64,000 bases of DNA from Bacteroidales bacterium. GTDB taxonomy: Bacteria > Bacteroidota > Bacteroidia > Bacteroidales > WCHB1-69. The notes beneath the pieces were generated by a model, which did no database searches, was not told the origin of the DNA, and saw only the letters and a program-made list of their open reading frames with translations. Positions within the stretch are counted from its first letter, which is position 1. Every line of letters starts with the position of its first letter. Made by a program: the position numbers and the translations under genes. The stretch is taken from assembly GCA_016288655.1 (NCBI GenBank), contig JAEEKX010000043.1:64208-128207 (forward strand), given 5' to 3'. Shown here in pieces: positions 33,397 through 40,806 of the stretch.

Positions 33397-35466
33397 TTAC
33401 CGCTTCACAAACTTCTTCGTTACCATGCCGCTGTCGGTGGTCAGGCGGAGAATGTAGATGCCGGCGGGAAGTTCCTGCAGGTTGATTTTCAGTTCGTTGC
33501 CGGTGTGGTCAACGGCAATCACCCGTTGTCCGGCGATGTTGCACACCTCCACGTGAGTCAGGGGTGTTTCGCTCTCTAAATGCAGTAGTGTGGTGGCGGG
33601 GTTGGGGTAGATGTCGATGCCGTGGGACTCCGATTCGCCCACTCCGAGCGTGCCTTCGTAGTCAAAGGCGAAGCCGCCGGCGTTGTTGGCCTCATCGGTC
33701 TCGAAGATGAAGTAAAGGTCGCGTTGGGTGAAGAAGATGGAGGTGTCGGGCATGGTGCCGGAGAAACTCACGAGCCAGTTTTCGGCCGAAGGGGTCTTGT
33801 GGAAGACGTGCAGGAAGTCGTGTCCCTCTTCGAGGTCGAATTCGGTGAAGTGCAGGATGGCGGAGGGAAAGCCGGTGGCCTTGATTTTAAACTGACAGTA
33901 AGTCAGTGCGTTGTAGTCTTCGCTTCCGCTGCCGTCTTCGATGTGGCCGGAGGATGCGTTGGAATAGGTGTAGTTTTCGCAGAAGGCCGGGACGGTAGTT
34001 TGGTAACTGGCGCGGAAGCCGGTGCCGTGCTCGCCTGTGGCGGTGCGGAGGTGGAGGATGACTTCGTCGTCGCTCCAGGTCCACTGCTCGCTGTGGGCTG
34101 CGGTGTCGGCGGCAAAGGTGTAGGTGGTGTTGCCGGCGGTGACGGTGAGCGTGTCGCCGACGGCGAGGTCATGGTCGAGGTTGAGTTTTATGGTGCCGAG
34201 ATGGGGTACGTCGGGGCGGATGGTCCAGGTGTAGTCCATGCCGCCGGCGCAGGCGAGGTGGGGCAGTGAGCCGTCGGTGAACGATCCGGCGGCGGCGGTG
34301 AGCGTTGTGTTGCCTGTAAGCGGTTGGCTGACAGGGTATTCGTAGTTTGCAGTGTCGGGGTAGCCATCGACAACGATCTCTTGCAGCAAATTGAAGTGGG
34401 TGTTGCCGACGTTCATGGAGGTGGTGTAGAAGTATCCGTCGCTGTTGCCGCCCCAGCCGAAGTTGAAGTGGTAGTAGCGGGTGCTGTCGATGGTGCGGTA
34501 TCCGTCGCAGACGAAGCCGTGGCCGTCGATGTCGGGCACGCTCCAGCCGGCGTAGTAGATGGGGATGTGGCGGTTGAGGTGGGCGAGCAGCAGACTGTCC
34601 CAGTCGAGGGTGGTGGAGTCGCGGAAGATGGAGCGGGCGGTAGGCATGTATTTGAAGTGTTCGCGCAGCACGCGGCCGGCACTGTGGTTGTGCACGCCGG
34701 AGCCGTCGGGGCCGTAGTCCATGTCCATGCCGATGCCGCAGTCGGCCATGAGGCGTGAGATGGCGAGGTTGACGGTGGTGGGCTCGTCGCACATGGCGGC
34801 GTAGTCGTAGTGGGCGTTTTCATAGTCGGCAGAGAGGGTGCCGTAGGTTTCATGGGTGTAGGTGTAGGTGCCGACGCCGCTGTCGGGGAAGCGGAAGTAG
34901 TAGATGATCTGGCTGAGGGCGGTGGCGACGCAGCCGGTGACGCAGCGGCTGCCCGGGCCGGCGAAGTCTTGCGGGCAGTAGTAGTTGTACGGCTCGCCCT
35001 GGTTCCAGTGCGACTGGATGAGGGGCTTCACGGCGTTGCCGTTGCGCATGGGCTGACGGTATGCGATCCGCTGCCAGGTGGGGTGGGGGGTGGGGGAGGC
35101 GACGGTGCGGGCGGCTTCCACCTGTGCGGCGTAGAAGTCGAGCCACATTCGGGCGGGCGGCGCGATGGTGGCGTCGTCGTAGGCGGTGTGGTCGATGAAG
35201 GCGAGCACGGGCGGCAGTTGCCGGTCGCCGCTGACGACGACGTAGCCCTCGGCGGCGTCGAAGATGTAGAGCAGGGTAGCGCCGCCGTGGTCGATGGTGT
35301 GTTGACTGCGGGCGGTTTCGATACCCTGGGCGGAGAGGAAGGCGTTGGCGGCGGCGCGGGCTTCGTCGGGCGCGACGGCCTGTGCGCGGGCCGACAGCAG
35401 CGCGGCGGCGAGAACCAACGACAACGACAGGCGGGACAACAGTCCGTGAAAATGCGATTTCAACAT
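33397..35466 (-). CDS. C10 (streptopain-like) cysteine protease with CUB-like and T9SS domains
   Basis: 689 residues from the ATG at 35466 (MLKSHFHGLLSRLSLSLVL); the upstream extension to 35655 crosses the promoter region. After the signal peptide an inhibitory SpeB-type prodomain (about 30-115, with VVSGDRQLPPVLAF) leads to the C10 catalytic domain. It holds WNQGEPYNYYCPQ, active-site Cys in CVTGCVATALSQI, catalytic His in DGHGFVCDGYR and NFGWGGNSDGYF. Then come a CUB-like beta-sandwich (CENYTYSNASSGHIEDGSG to FETDEANNAGGFAF) and a T9SS sorting domain (IDIYPNPATTLLHLES ... ILRLTTDSGMVTKKFVKR). The family includes Porphyromonas PrtT and streptococcal SpeB. Likely a surface-attached or secreted proteinase. 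Confidence 0.94.
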   Translation of the reverse strand: MLKSHFHGLLSRLSLSLVLAAALLSARAQAVAPDEARAAANAFLSAQGIETARSQHTIDHGGATLLYIFDAAEGYVVVSGDRQLPPVLAFIDHTAYDDATIAPPARMWLDFYAAQVEAARTVASPTPHPTWQRIAYRQPMRNGNAVKPLIQSHWNQGEPYNYYCPQDFAGPGSRCVTGCVATALSQIIYYFRFPDSGVGTYTYTHETYGTLSADYENAHYDYAAMCDEPTTVNLAISRLMADCGIGMDMDYGPDGSGVHNHSAGRVLREHFKYMPTARSIFRDSTTLDWDSLLLAHLNRHIPIYYAGWSVPDIDGHGFVCDGYRTIDSTRYYHFNFGWGGNSDGYFYTTSMNVGNTHFNLLQEIVVDGYPDTANYEYPVSQPLTGNTTLTAAAGSFTDGSLPHLACAGGMDYTWTIRPDVPHLGTIKLNLDHDLAVGDTLTVTAGNTTYTFAADTAAHSEQWTWSDDEVILHLRTATGEHGTGFRASYQTTVPAFCENYTYSNASSGHIEDGSGSEDYNALTYCQFKIKATGFPSAILHFTEFDLEEGHDFLHVFHKTPSAENWLVSFSGTMPDTSIFFTQRDLYFIFETDEANNAGGFAFDYEGTLGVGESESHGIDIYPNPATTLLHLESETPLTHVEVCNIAGQRVIAVDHTGNELKINLQELPAGIYILRLTTDSGMVTKKFVKR

Positions 35467-35502
35467 GGTATTACAATTTGGGTGCGGTTTAAGAATGGAC
35501 TG

Positions 35503-35510
35503 CAAAAATA
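35503..35510 (-). promoter_or_regulatory. -7 element (TATTTTTG) of the C10 protease gene
   Basis: The complement of 35503-35510 is TATTTTTG; TTTG (complement of 35533-35536) lies 22 nt upstream, slightly wide of the consensus. It is 37 nt before the ATG at 35466. Confidence 0.5.
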
Positions 35511-35572
35511 AAAAAAATATGGGCCTATTGGTCAAATTTGGTGATAAAAACCTTGTAAAACACTGAATTTTA

Positions 35573-35580
35573 TATATTTG
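35573..35580 (+). promoter_or_regulatory. Possible plus-strand -7 element (TATATTTG) facing the accessory islet
   Basis: TATATTTG matches TAnnTTTG, but no -33 TTTG is found within 19-21 nt. If active it would drive a transcript through the doubtful 93-codon ORF and the nested hairpin to the T-run near 36080. Confidence 0.3.
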
Positions 35581-35654
35581 TAGAAACATTTGTGAAGATG
35601 CAAAAAAAAGTGCTTTTTTGTGAGTCGAAAAACACCATATAAGATGGTTCAGCA

Positions 35655-35936
35655 ATGGTCAGCAGAGGTATCGTTGTCGTGAATGTGAAAGGAGATTCCC
35701 CGACAATCACCGCATTGACCCAAACAAACTATATGAGGAGTATCTGTGTGGGAAACAAACCCATGCCCAATTGTCGAGGCGACATGACGTTTCTGTCAGC
35801 ACAACACAGCGCAAACCTGGCAAATCCGCCCCTTCCTCACTGCAGCCGAAAGGGAGGGCTGTTGTCCTACTCCTGGACACGTCCTACTGAAAGCACGACT
35901 TTGGCATTCGTTCTTTTTTACCATCGAAGCGTATAA
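35655..35936 (+). other. Doubtful 93-codon ORF
   Basis: An open frame translating to a Ser/Thr-, Pro- and Cys-containing peptide with no signal peptide, membrane helix or known domain (ends TTLAFVLFYHRSV). Coding character is poor and the sequence is embedded in a block with strong secondary structure. It may be an orphan gene, or the fortuitous translation of a conserved noncoding element. This is the only candidate gene in the 681-nt gap between the C10 protease and the frameshifted lipoprotein. Confidence 0.25.
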
Positions 35937-35942
35937 CTTTCC

Positions 35943-36059
35943 TTGTCCTTTGAAATTTCCACAAACCAAAGCACAGCAAGTCGTAAAGTTGTAACGCTCA
36001 CGTGATACGTGGGCGTTAATTTACTGTTGTGCAAGGTCGTGGAAAACCTCAAAGGACAA
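35943..36059. repeat. 117-nt nested imperfect inverted repeat (structured RNA or mobile-element DNA)
   Basis: Four nested stems, from outside to inside: TTGTCCTTTGA (35943-35953) with TCAAAGGACAA (36049-36059), 11 bp; TTTCCAC (35956) with GTGGAAA (36039), 7 bp; GCACAGC (35971) with GTTGTGC (36026), 7 bp with one G-U; and AACGCTCACGT (35993) with ACGTGGGCGTT (36007), 11 bp with one G-U and a GAT loop. About 20 nt later a T-run follows CTCACGC. I do not recognise the family. A folded noncoding RNA, a MITE-like element or a single-stranded-DNA recombination site are all possible. Confidence 0.6.
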
Positions 36060-36147
36060 TAAAGTCGGGGCTCACGCTTTTTTTGTTTTCACATCATTTT
36101 CTTGGGTCCGGAAAATGCGCAGACACCAGCGTATGGCGACTGTTTTT

Positions 36148-37366
36148 ATGAAAATCAAATTGTTCTGCTTATGCTTGATGGCGGCTTTGTTCATTCCGAT
36201 GGCTGGGTGTCGCCAAAAAAATGAAAGTGGCATTTCCGAAGACTCATTAAGGAAATTAGCCCTGCAATACTACAGCGATATCCGTCATTGGAATATTTTT
36301 GTAGAAGAACCTACTATAGTCAAAATAGATGAAGATTCCGATTTCGATAAAGCTGGGTTAAAACATGCCACTTTTCAATGGTCTCTCAATTGTCTTGCAA
36401 TTCCAACAAAATCAGACTTAAAATATATGCCTCGTGCAATAGCTTTTACAAAATATTTCGAGGAAATGATTCCTGTTGCAGGGCTTAACGCTGAACAACT
36501 ACAAATGATACGCTCTGCTGTCTTCCCTTTTTCAACAAATTATCCAGCAGAAATTCCAAGCAGCCAACTTTTTCAGGAATATGTAGATCAGATTTTTTTT
36601 CAAACAATCGACAGTAGTCTTTTCCATACGATAGAGTATGTTCTTTCTGTGGAAGACATGATAGAACAAATTAACAACTCCAAAGACAATTTGGGGCTGA
36701 CAAGGTGGATTGAATCCAGAAATTTATGGATTAAAAATGGTTGGGGAGGGAAATCTTTCAACAACAATATGTATATTGTGCCAGCATCTTCTATTGCGGA
36801 CTCATTGAAGCAGTTTATGAACACTCTAGAAGCGTCAGATTACTATTATTTTGGTAATAGGTATGCTTTTTTTGACATGATTTCTAATGCTGAAGAAAAC
36901 CATGAAGGATATTGTATGCTGAATCACAATACCGTTTTTTTATACAGCAGCTATAAAGTACCTTTTATAGACGAGCACACCTATTTTTCCCCAGGCAAAG
37001 CCTATACTATTTATTCTCACCGCAAAGTTGAAGTGGATTTACAGTCTTGTTTGAAGGATACAACCTTCAAAATTATTGCATTTCCTTCTCATTATGATAA
37101 CGTTGAAGCGGAGTCTTATTCTGTAAGGGGGCGGGAACTACCAATACGTGATTGATATTGATCGTGACGAACCCTTGGATAAGTCTCCGATTCTATCTAT
37201 ACTCAAAAAGAACAGCTGTTTGTATGATTTTTATGCCAAGGGATTTTACAAAAAACAAAACCCGTTTTCTTTTTTCAAATATAGCGAAGAACACTGGCAG
37301 GATAACGATGAGATCCCCCAAAAAGAGCGTACATGGCAAACGCAAAGTGAACAAGAGGATTTGTGA
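36148..37366 (+). pseudogene. Lipoprotein gene interrupted by a one-base frameshift
   Basis: The first frame (ATG at 36148, MKIKLFCLCLMAALFIPMAG) has a lipoprotein signal with Cys in MAGCRQK and runs to a stop at 37153-37155. From about 37127 the next frame continues without break as GGNYQYVIDIDRDEPLDK to a stop at 37364-37366. Deleting one G from the GGGGG run at 37127-37131 joins them as SVRGGNYQYVIDIDRD, a protein of about 405 residues. The gene is visibly A+T-rich compared with neighbours. No domain is recognised. It could be a pseudogene, a sequencing error or a phase-variable tract. Confidence 0.7.
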
Positions 37367-37382
37367 TTTTTTATCCGTTCTT

Positions 37383-37537
37383 CCGCGGCATACATGCCAC
37401 CCGGTACTATCTTCCTGCCAGCGTGCCGCGGTATGGGCGCTGCGCACCCATACCCCAGATTGCGGCCTGATGGCCTTATCTGGGGTTACGAAGATTCCGT
37501 CCCTACGGGACGGAGGAAAATCCGCACTCTTCCGTCC
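37383..37537. repeat. Cluster of hairpins upstream of tlyA
   Basis: Four perfect stems in 131 nt: CCGCGGCA (37383) with TGCCGCGG (37424); GGTATGGG (37430) with CCCATACC (37447); CCCCAGAT (37453) with ATCTGGGG (37478), enclosing GGCC-TGAT-GGCC; and CCGTCCC (37497) with GGGACGG (37507). The last arm can instead pair as GGACGGA with TCCGTCC at 37531, so two folds are mutually exclusive. No ORF of note is present in 37367-37648. It may be a REP-like palindromic element or a leader RNA for tlyA, whose ATG is about 110 nt downstream. Confidence 0.55.
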
Positions 37538-37648
37538 GTTATCCGCAGAGCCGCGATGAATCCGAGTCCATGAATTTTCCATTGGATGGGTCCGAATATC
37601 AAAAAAAGTCGTAAAATTGCAGATTGTTTTCACTGAAAAACCGACACC

Positions 37649-38446
37649 ATGCGACTTGACAAACTCCTTGCTGCCCGCGGGCTGTTCGCCTCGCGCGAGC
37701 GCGCCCACGACGCCATCACCCAGAAGACCGTCTCCGTGGATGGCGTCATCATCGACAAGCCCTCGAAGGAGGTGCCCGACACTGCCGTCGTGGAGGTCAT
37801 CGACATCTTCAACCGCTACGTGAGTCGCGGCGGGCTCAAACTCGAGAAGGCCATCGGTGACTTCGGCCTCGACTTCGCCGGCGCGTCGGTGCTCGACGTG
37901 GGCAGTTCCACGGGCGGCTTCACCGACTGCGCCCTCCAGCACGGCGCGGCGTTTGTCACCGCCGTCGATGTCGGCACCGACCAATTGCACCCGTCGCTGC
38001 GCGGCCTGCCGCAGGTGCAGTCGATCGAGAACCGCGACTTCCGCGAGTTGGCCCCCGCCGACGTCGCCGGACGTACCTACGACTATTTGGTGTCGGACGT
38101 GTCGTTCATCTCGCTCACCTACCTGATTCACTACTTCCGGCCGTTTCTGAAGCCCGACGGCCGGTGCGTGCTGCTCATCAAACCGCAGTTCGAGGCGGGC
38201 GCGTCGTTCCTCAACAAGAGCGGCATCGTCACCGATGAGAAGGGGTACAAACTCGCCATCCACCGTGTAGTGCAGGAGGCCCTTGCGCACGGACTGCATC
38301 TCAATCGGATCGGGGTCTCCACCCTGTTCGAGAAGGTGAAGAATGTGGAGTTCCTGGCGCTCTTTTCCTATACCGACACCCGCTATCGCCTGGATTACAA
38401 TGTGTTGTTCACGGAGGTGAAGGCGATGAGGAAGCAGGTGAGATGA
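37649..38446 (+). CDS. tlyA: TlyA family rRNA (cytidine-2'-O)-methyltransferase
   Basis: 265 residues. An N-terminal S4 RNA-binding domain (MRLDKLLAARGLFASRERAH, then VSVDGVIIDKPSKEV) is followed by the RYVSRGGLKLEKA linker and an FtsJ/RrmJ methyltransferase domain (VLDVGSSTGGFTDCALQHGA, AVDVGTDQLHP, DYLVSDVSFISL, LIKPQFEAG). TlyA methylates riboses in 16S/23S rRNA; the family is often mislabelled hemolysin A. A near -7 sequence TAAAATTG is at about 37612. Confidence 0.94.
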   Translation: MRLDKLLAARGLFASRERAHDAITQKTVSVDGVIIDKPSKEVPDTAVVEVIDIFNRYVSRGGLKLEKAIGDFGLDFAGASVLDVGSSTGGFTDCALQHGAAFVTAVDVGTDQLHPSLRGLPQVQSIENRDFRELAPADVAGRTYDYLVSDVSFISLTYLIHYFRPFLKPDGRCVLLIKPQFEAGASFLNKSGIVTDEKGYKLAIHRVVQEALAHGLHLNRIGVSTLFEKVKNVEFLALFSYTDTRYRLDYNVLFTEVKAMRKQVR

Positions 38447-38554
38447 GAGGTTTCAAGGGATAGGGAGATACGATGCGTCCATCAGGTTTCGAGAGCGTTT
38501 GCGAAATGGAGTTTTTTGCCTTTTACCACAGGAAAACAAGATGAATAGAAACGG

Positions 38555-39364
38555 TTACTCCCACCTCACCGGATGCGTGAAGTAGGTGTCCGGGTAGGGC
38601 TCGTCCTTCAGGGTGAAATGCCACCACTCCGTTGGCAGGGGCTTGAAACCGTGGCGCATCATTGCGTCGCGCAGGAGGTTGCGGTTGGCAATCTGCTGCT
38701 TCGTCAGCGACTCCGTGTGCGACGGGTGGCTCTCCTCGCCAAACCAGTCGAACGTTCCGCCCATATCGACCTCCTTCTCCGTCTGCATGTCGAACAGCGT
38801 CAAATCGACGGTGGAGCCGCGGGTGTGCCCCGACTTGCTGGCGATATACCCTTTTTGAAAGAGCGACGGCTTCTCGTGCATCGGGTAGAAATAGCGCTTC
38901 ATCGTCGTGTCTTTCGTGTCTTTCGACCATCTAACAAAATGATCCACAGCGCATTGTGGACGGTAGGCATCGTAAATCTTCAACCGGTAGCCCATCGACT
39001 TCACGTCGTCGCTCACGGCCTTCAACGCCTGCGCCGCCTCCACCGTCAACAGCGCAATCGGCTGCTGGTAGCCGTCGATGCGGCAGCCCGCGAAGTTGTA
39101 CGTGCCGTAGTAACGGATCTCCAAAATGGCGTCCGGAATCACATCGGTGAGCAGGACAAATCCTTCAGGGTTTTGGTAATCAGACTTTTGCGACTTCTTG
39201 TCCAACTGTTTGGACATCTCCTGTACCGCCTTCTCTTCATCGCTCAGCACAGGCTTCTCTTTTTGGGAACACCCCATCCAAATCCCCACCGACAATAGCA
39301 GTACAAACAGAGCCATGCCGCATTTCATTGCATTTCTTTTGATTAATAAATGATTGTTTTTCAT
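38555..39364 (-). CDS. Lipoprotein D-alanyl-D-alanine dipeptidase (VanX-like, M15D)
   Basis: 269 residues from the ATG at 39364 (MKNNHLLIKRNAMKCGM); a start at 39328 (MKCGMALFVL) gives a more compact lipoprotein signal. The lipobox is GIWMGCSQ. The M15 zinc-site motif SGHTRGSTVDLTLF and the catalytic EWWHF segment are intact, as is YDAYRPQCAVDHF. VanX/DdpX enzymes hydrolyse D-Ala-D-Ala; a periplasmic lipoprotein form would act on peptidoglycan-derived dipeptide rather than confer vancomycin resistance. It lies 17 nt downstream of the MBOAT gene on the same strand. Confidence 0.9.
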   Translation of the reverse strand: MKNNHLLIKRNAMKCGMALFVLLLSVGIWMGCSQKEKPVLSDEEKAVQEMSKQLDKKSQKSDYQNPEGFVLLTDVIPDAILEIRYYGTYNFAGCRIDGYQQPIALLTVEAAQALKAVSDDVKSMGYRLKIYDAYRPQCAVDHFVRWSKDTKDTTMKRYFYPMHEKPSLFQKGYIASKSGHTRGSTVDLTLFDMQTEKEVDMGGTFDWFGEESHPSHTESLTKQQIANRNLLRDAMMRHGFKPLPTEWWHFTLKDEPYPDTYFTHPVRWE

Positions 39365-39381
39365 GATATTATAAAATAAGG

Positions 39382-40803
39382 TTAGAATCTGAAATAGATG
39401 AAAGGATTGAGCCCGCCCGCCAGCAACGCGCCGCCGCACAGTACGAACAGCAACATCGCCACGATCGTGCCGCCAATCAGCACCTTGCGGCTCGGGTTGT
39501 CGTTGTAAAGGTTGTATTGCAGATTTTCCACGCGGGAAAAGATGCCGATGAAGGAGAAGAAAACGGCGACGGCGAAGACGAACCAGAAGCGGCGGTCGCA
39601 GTAGAACTCGTCAAGCCGCCCGTCGAAGGCGAAGAGCCGGCGGATGAAGGACGCCGCATACCCCATGTCTTCAGCGCGAAAGAAAACCCAGCCGATGGTC
39701 GTCACAAAAAACGTTAAAATGGTGGCGGGGATTCTGCCGATTTTTTTCAATATCTTCAACATGCCCACCTTGTCCAGCACCAAGAACAGCCCGTGGAACA
39801 AACCCCAGAAGATGAAGGTCCAGGCGGCGCCGTGCCAGAAGCCGGAGATGAAGAAGGCGAACACGAGGTTGAAGTACATCCGCGGCACGGGCACACGGTT
39901 GCCGCCCATCGGAATGTAAAGGTAGTCCTTGATCCAGGTGCTGAGCGTGATGTGCCACCGCCGCCAGAACTCGGTGATACTCTGCGAGATATAAGGAAAA
40001 TTGAAGTTCTCCGGGAAGCGGAATCCCAGCATCTGCCCCAATCCCAATGCCATGTCGGAGTAGCCCGAGAAGTCGAAGTAGATCTGGAAGGTGTAGGCGA
40101 GGATGGCCATCCAGGCGGTGCCTGACGACATGTAGCTGGGCGACACGGCGAAGACGGCATCGACGTACTCCGCCAACACGTTGGCGATGAGCACCTTCTT
40201 CCCCAAACCGACCATGAAGCGGAAGAAGCCGTTGACGCGCCGCGCATAGGTGTCGGCAGATTGGCGGCCTGTGAGTTGCGCTGCGATGTCCTTGTACCGC
40301 ACGATCGGCCCGGCGATCAACTGCGGGAACATCAGGATGTAGAGCATCAGGTCGGTGAGTTTGCGCTGCGGCTCCACAGTCCCGCGATAGACATCCACCA
40401 TGTAGGAAATCTTCTGGAAGGTGATGAAGGAGATGCCGACGGGCAACGCAATCTCCATCCAATGAAACGGTTGCCAGCCGAAAAGCGCGTACAATCGATA
40501 CACGTTATCGACGAAGAAGTTGGCGTATTTGAAGAAGAGCAGCAGCCCGATGTTGAGTACCAACGAAAGCGCCAGCCACCGTTTGCGCGACCTGTTTTCG
40601 GAGAGATGGATTTTTTGGGCGATGAAGAAGTCGATGACGACGGCACCGACGACCACGAAGACAAAGGCGGGTTCCCCCCAAGAGTAGAAGAGCAGACTGG
40701 CGAGCAGCAGCAGATAGTTCTTTGCTTTGTAAGGTGTTAACCAATAGATGATTAACACGATCGGCAGGAAGGCGAACAGAAATACGGGCGAACTGAAGAC
40801 CAC
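39382..40803 (-). CDS. MBOAT family O-acyltransferase (AlgI/PatA-like)
   Basis: 473 residues, about ten transmembrane helices. N-terminal MVFSSPVFLFAFLPIVLIIY and FYSWGEP are AlgI/PatA-like. The catalytic His is in SGFWHGAAWTFIFWGLFHG, preceded by ITEFWRRWHITLSTW and YIPMGGNRV. Members bring acetyl groups across the membrane for O-acetylation of alginate, peptidoglycan or other glycans, normally with a periplasmic SGNH partner (AlgJ/PatB); none is encoded next to it. The TAA of the upstream protease gene is 3 nt away, so the genes are co-transcribed and perhaps translationally coupled. Confidence 0.93.
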   Translation of the reverse strand: MVFSSPVFLFAFLPIVLIIYWLTPYKAKNYLLLLASLLFYSWGEPAFVFVVVGAVVIDFFIAQKIHLSENRSRKRWLALSLVLNIGLLLFFKYANFFVDNVYRLYALFGWQPFHWMEIALPVGISFITFQKISYMVDVYRGTVEPQRKLTDLMLYILMFPQLIAGPIVRYKDIAAQLTGRQSADTYARRVNGFFRFMVGLGKKVLIANVLAEYVDAVFAVSPSYMSSGTAWMAILAYTFQIYFDFSGYSDMALGLGQMLGFRFPENFNFPYISQSITEFWRRWHITLSTWIKDYLYIPMGGNRVPVPRMYFNLVFAFFISGFWHGAAWTFIFWGLFHGLFLVLDKVGMLKILKKIGRIPATILTFFVTTIGWVFFRAEDMGYAASFIRRLFAFDGRLDEFYCDRRFWFVFAVAVFFSFIGIFSRVENLQYNLYNDNPSRKVLIGGTIVAMLLFVLCGGALLAGGLNPFIYFRF

Positions 40804-40806
40804 GAC

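Noticed and set aside
35943..36059. Retron msr/msd-like reading of the nested hairpin
   Set aside because: No reverse transcriptase gene is nearby; the only neighbours are a protease and a frameshifted lipoprotein.
37649..38446. Hemolysin function for TlyA
   Set aside because: The S4 plus FtsJ architecture is that of a ribosomal RNA methyltransferase; the hemolysin label is historical.
38555..39364. Vancomycin-resistance interpretation of the VanX-like protein
   Set aside because: There is no vanH or vanA-type ligase or vanRS next to it, and it is a lipoprotein rather than cytosolic.
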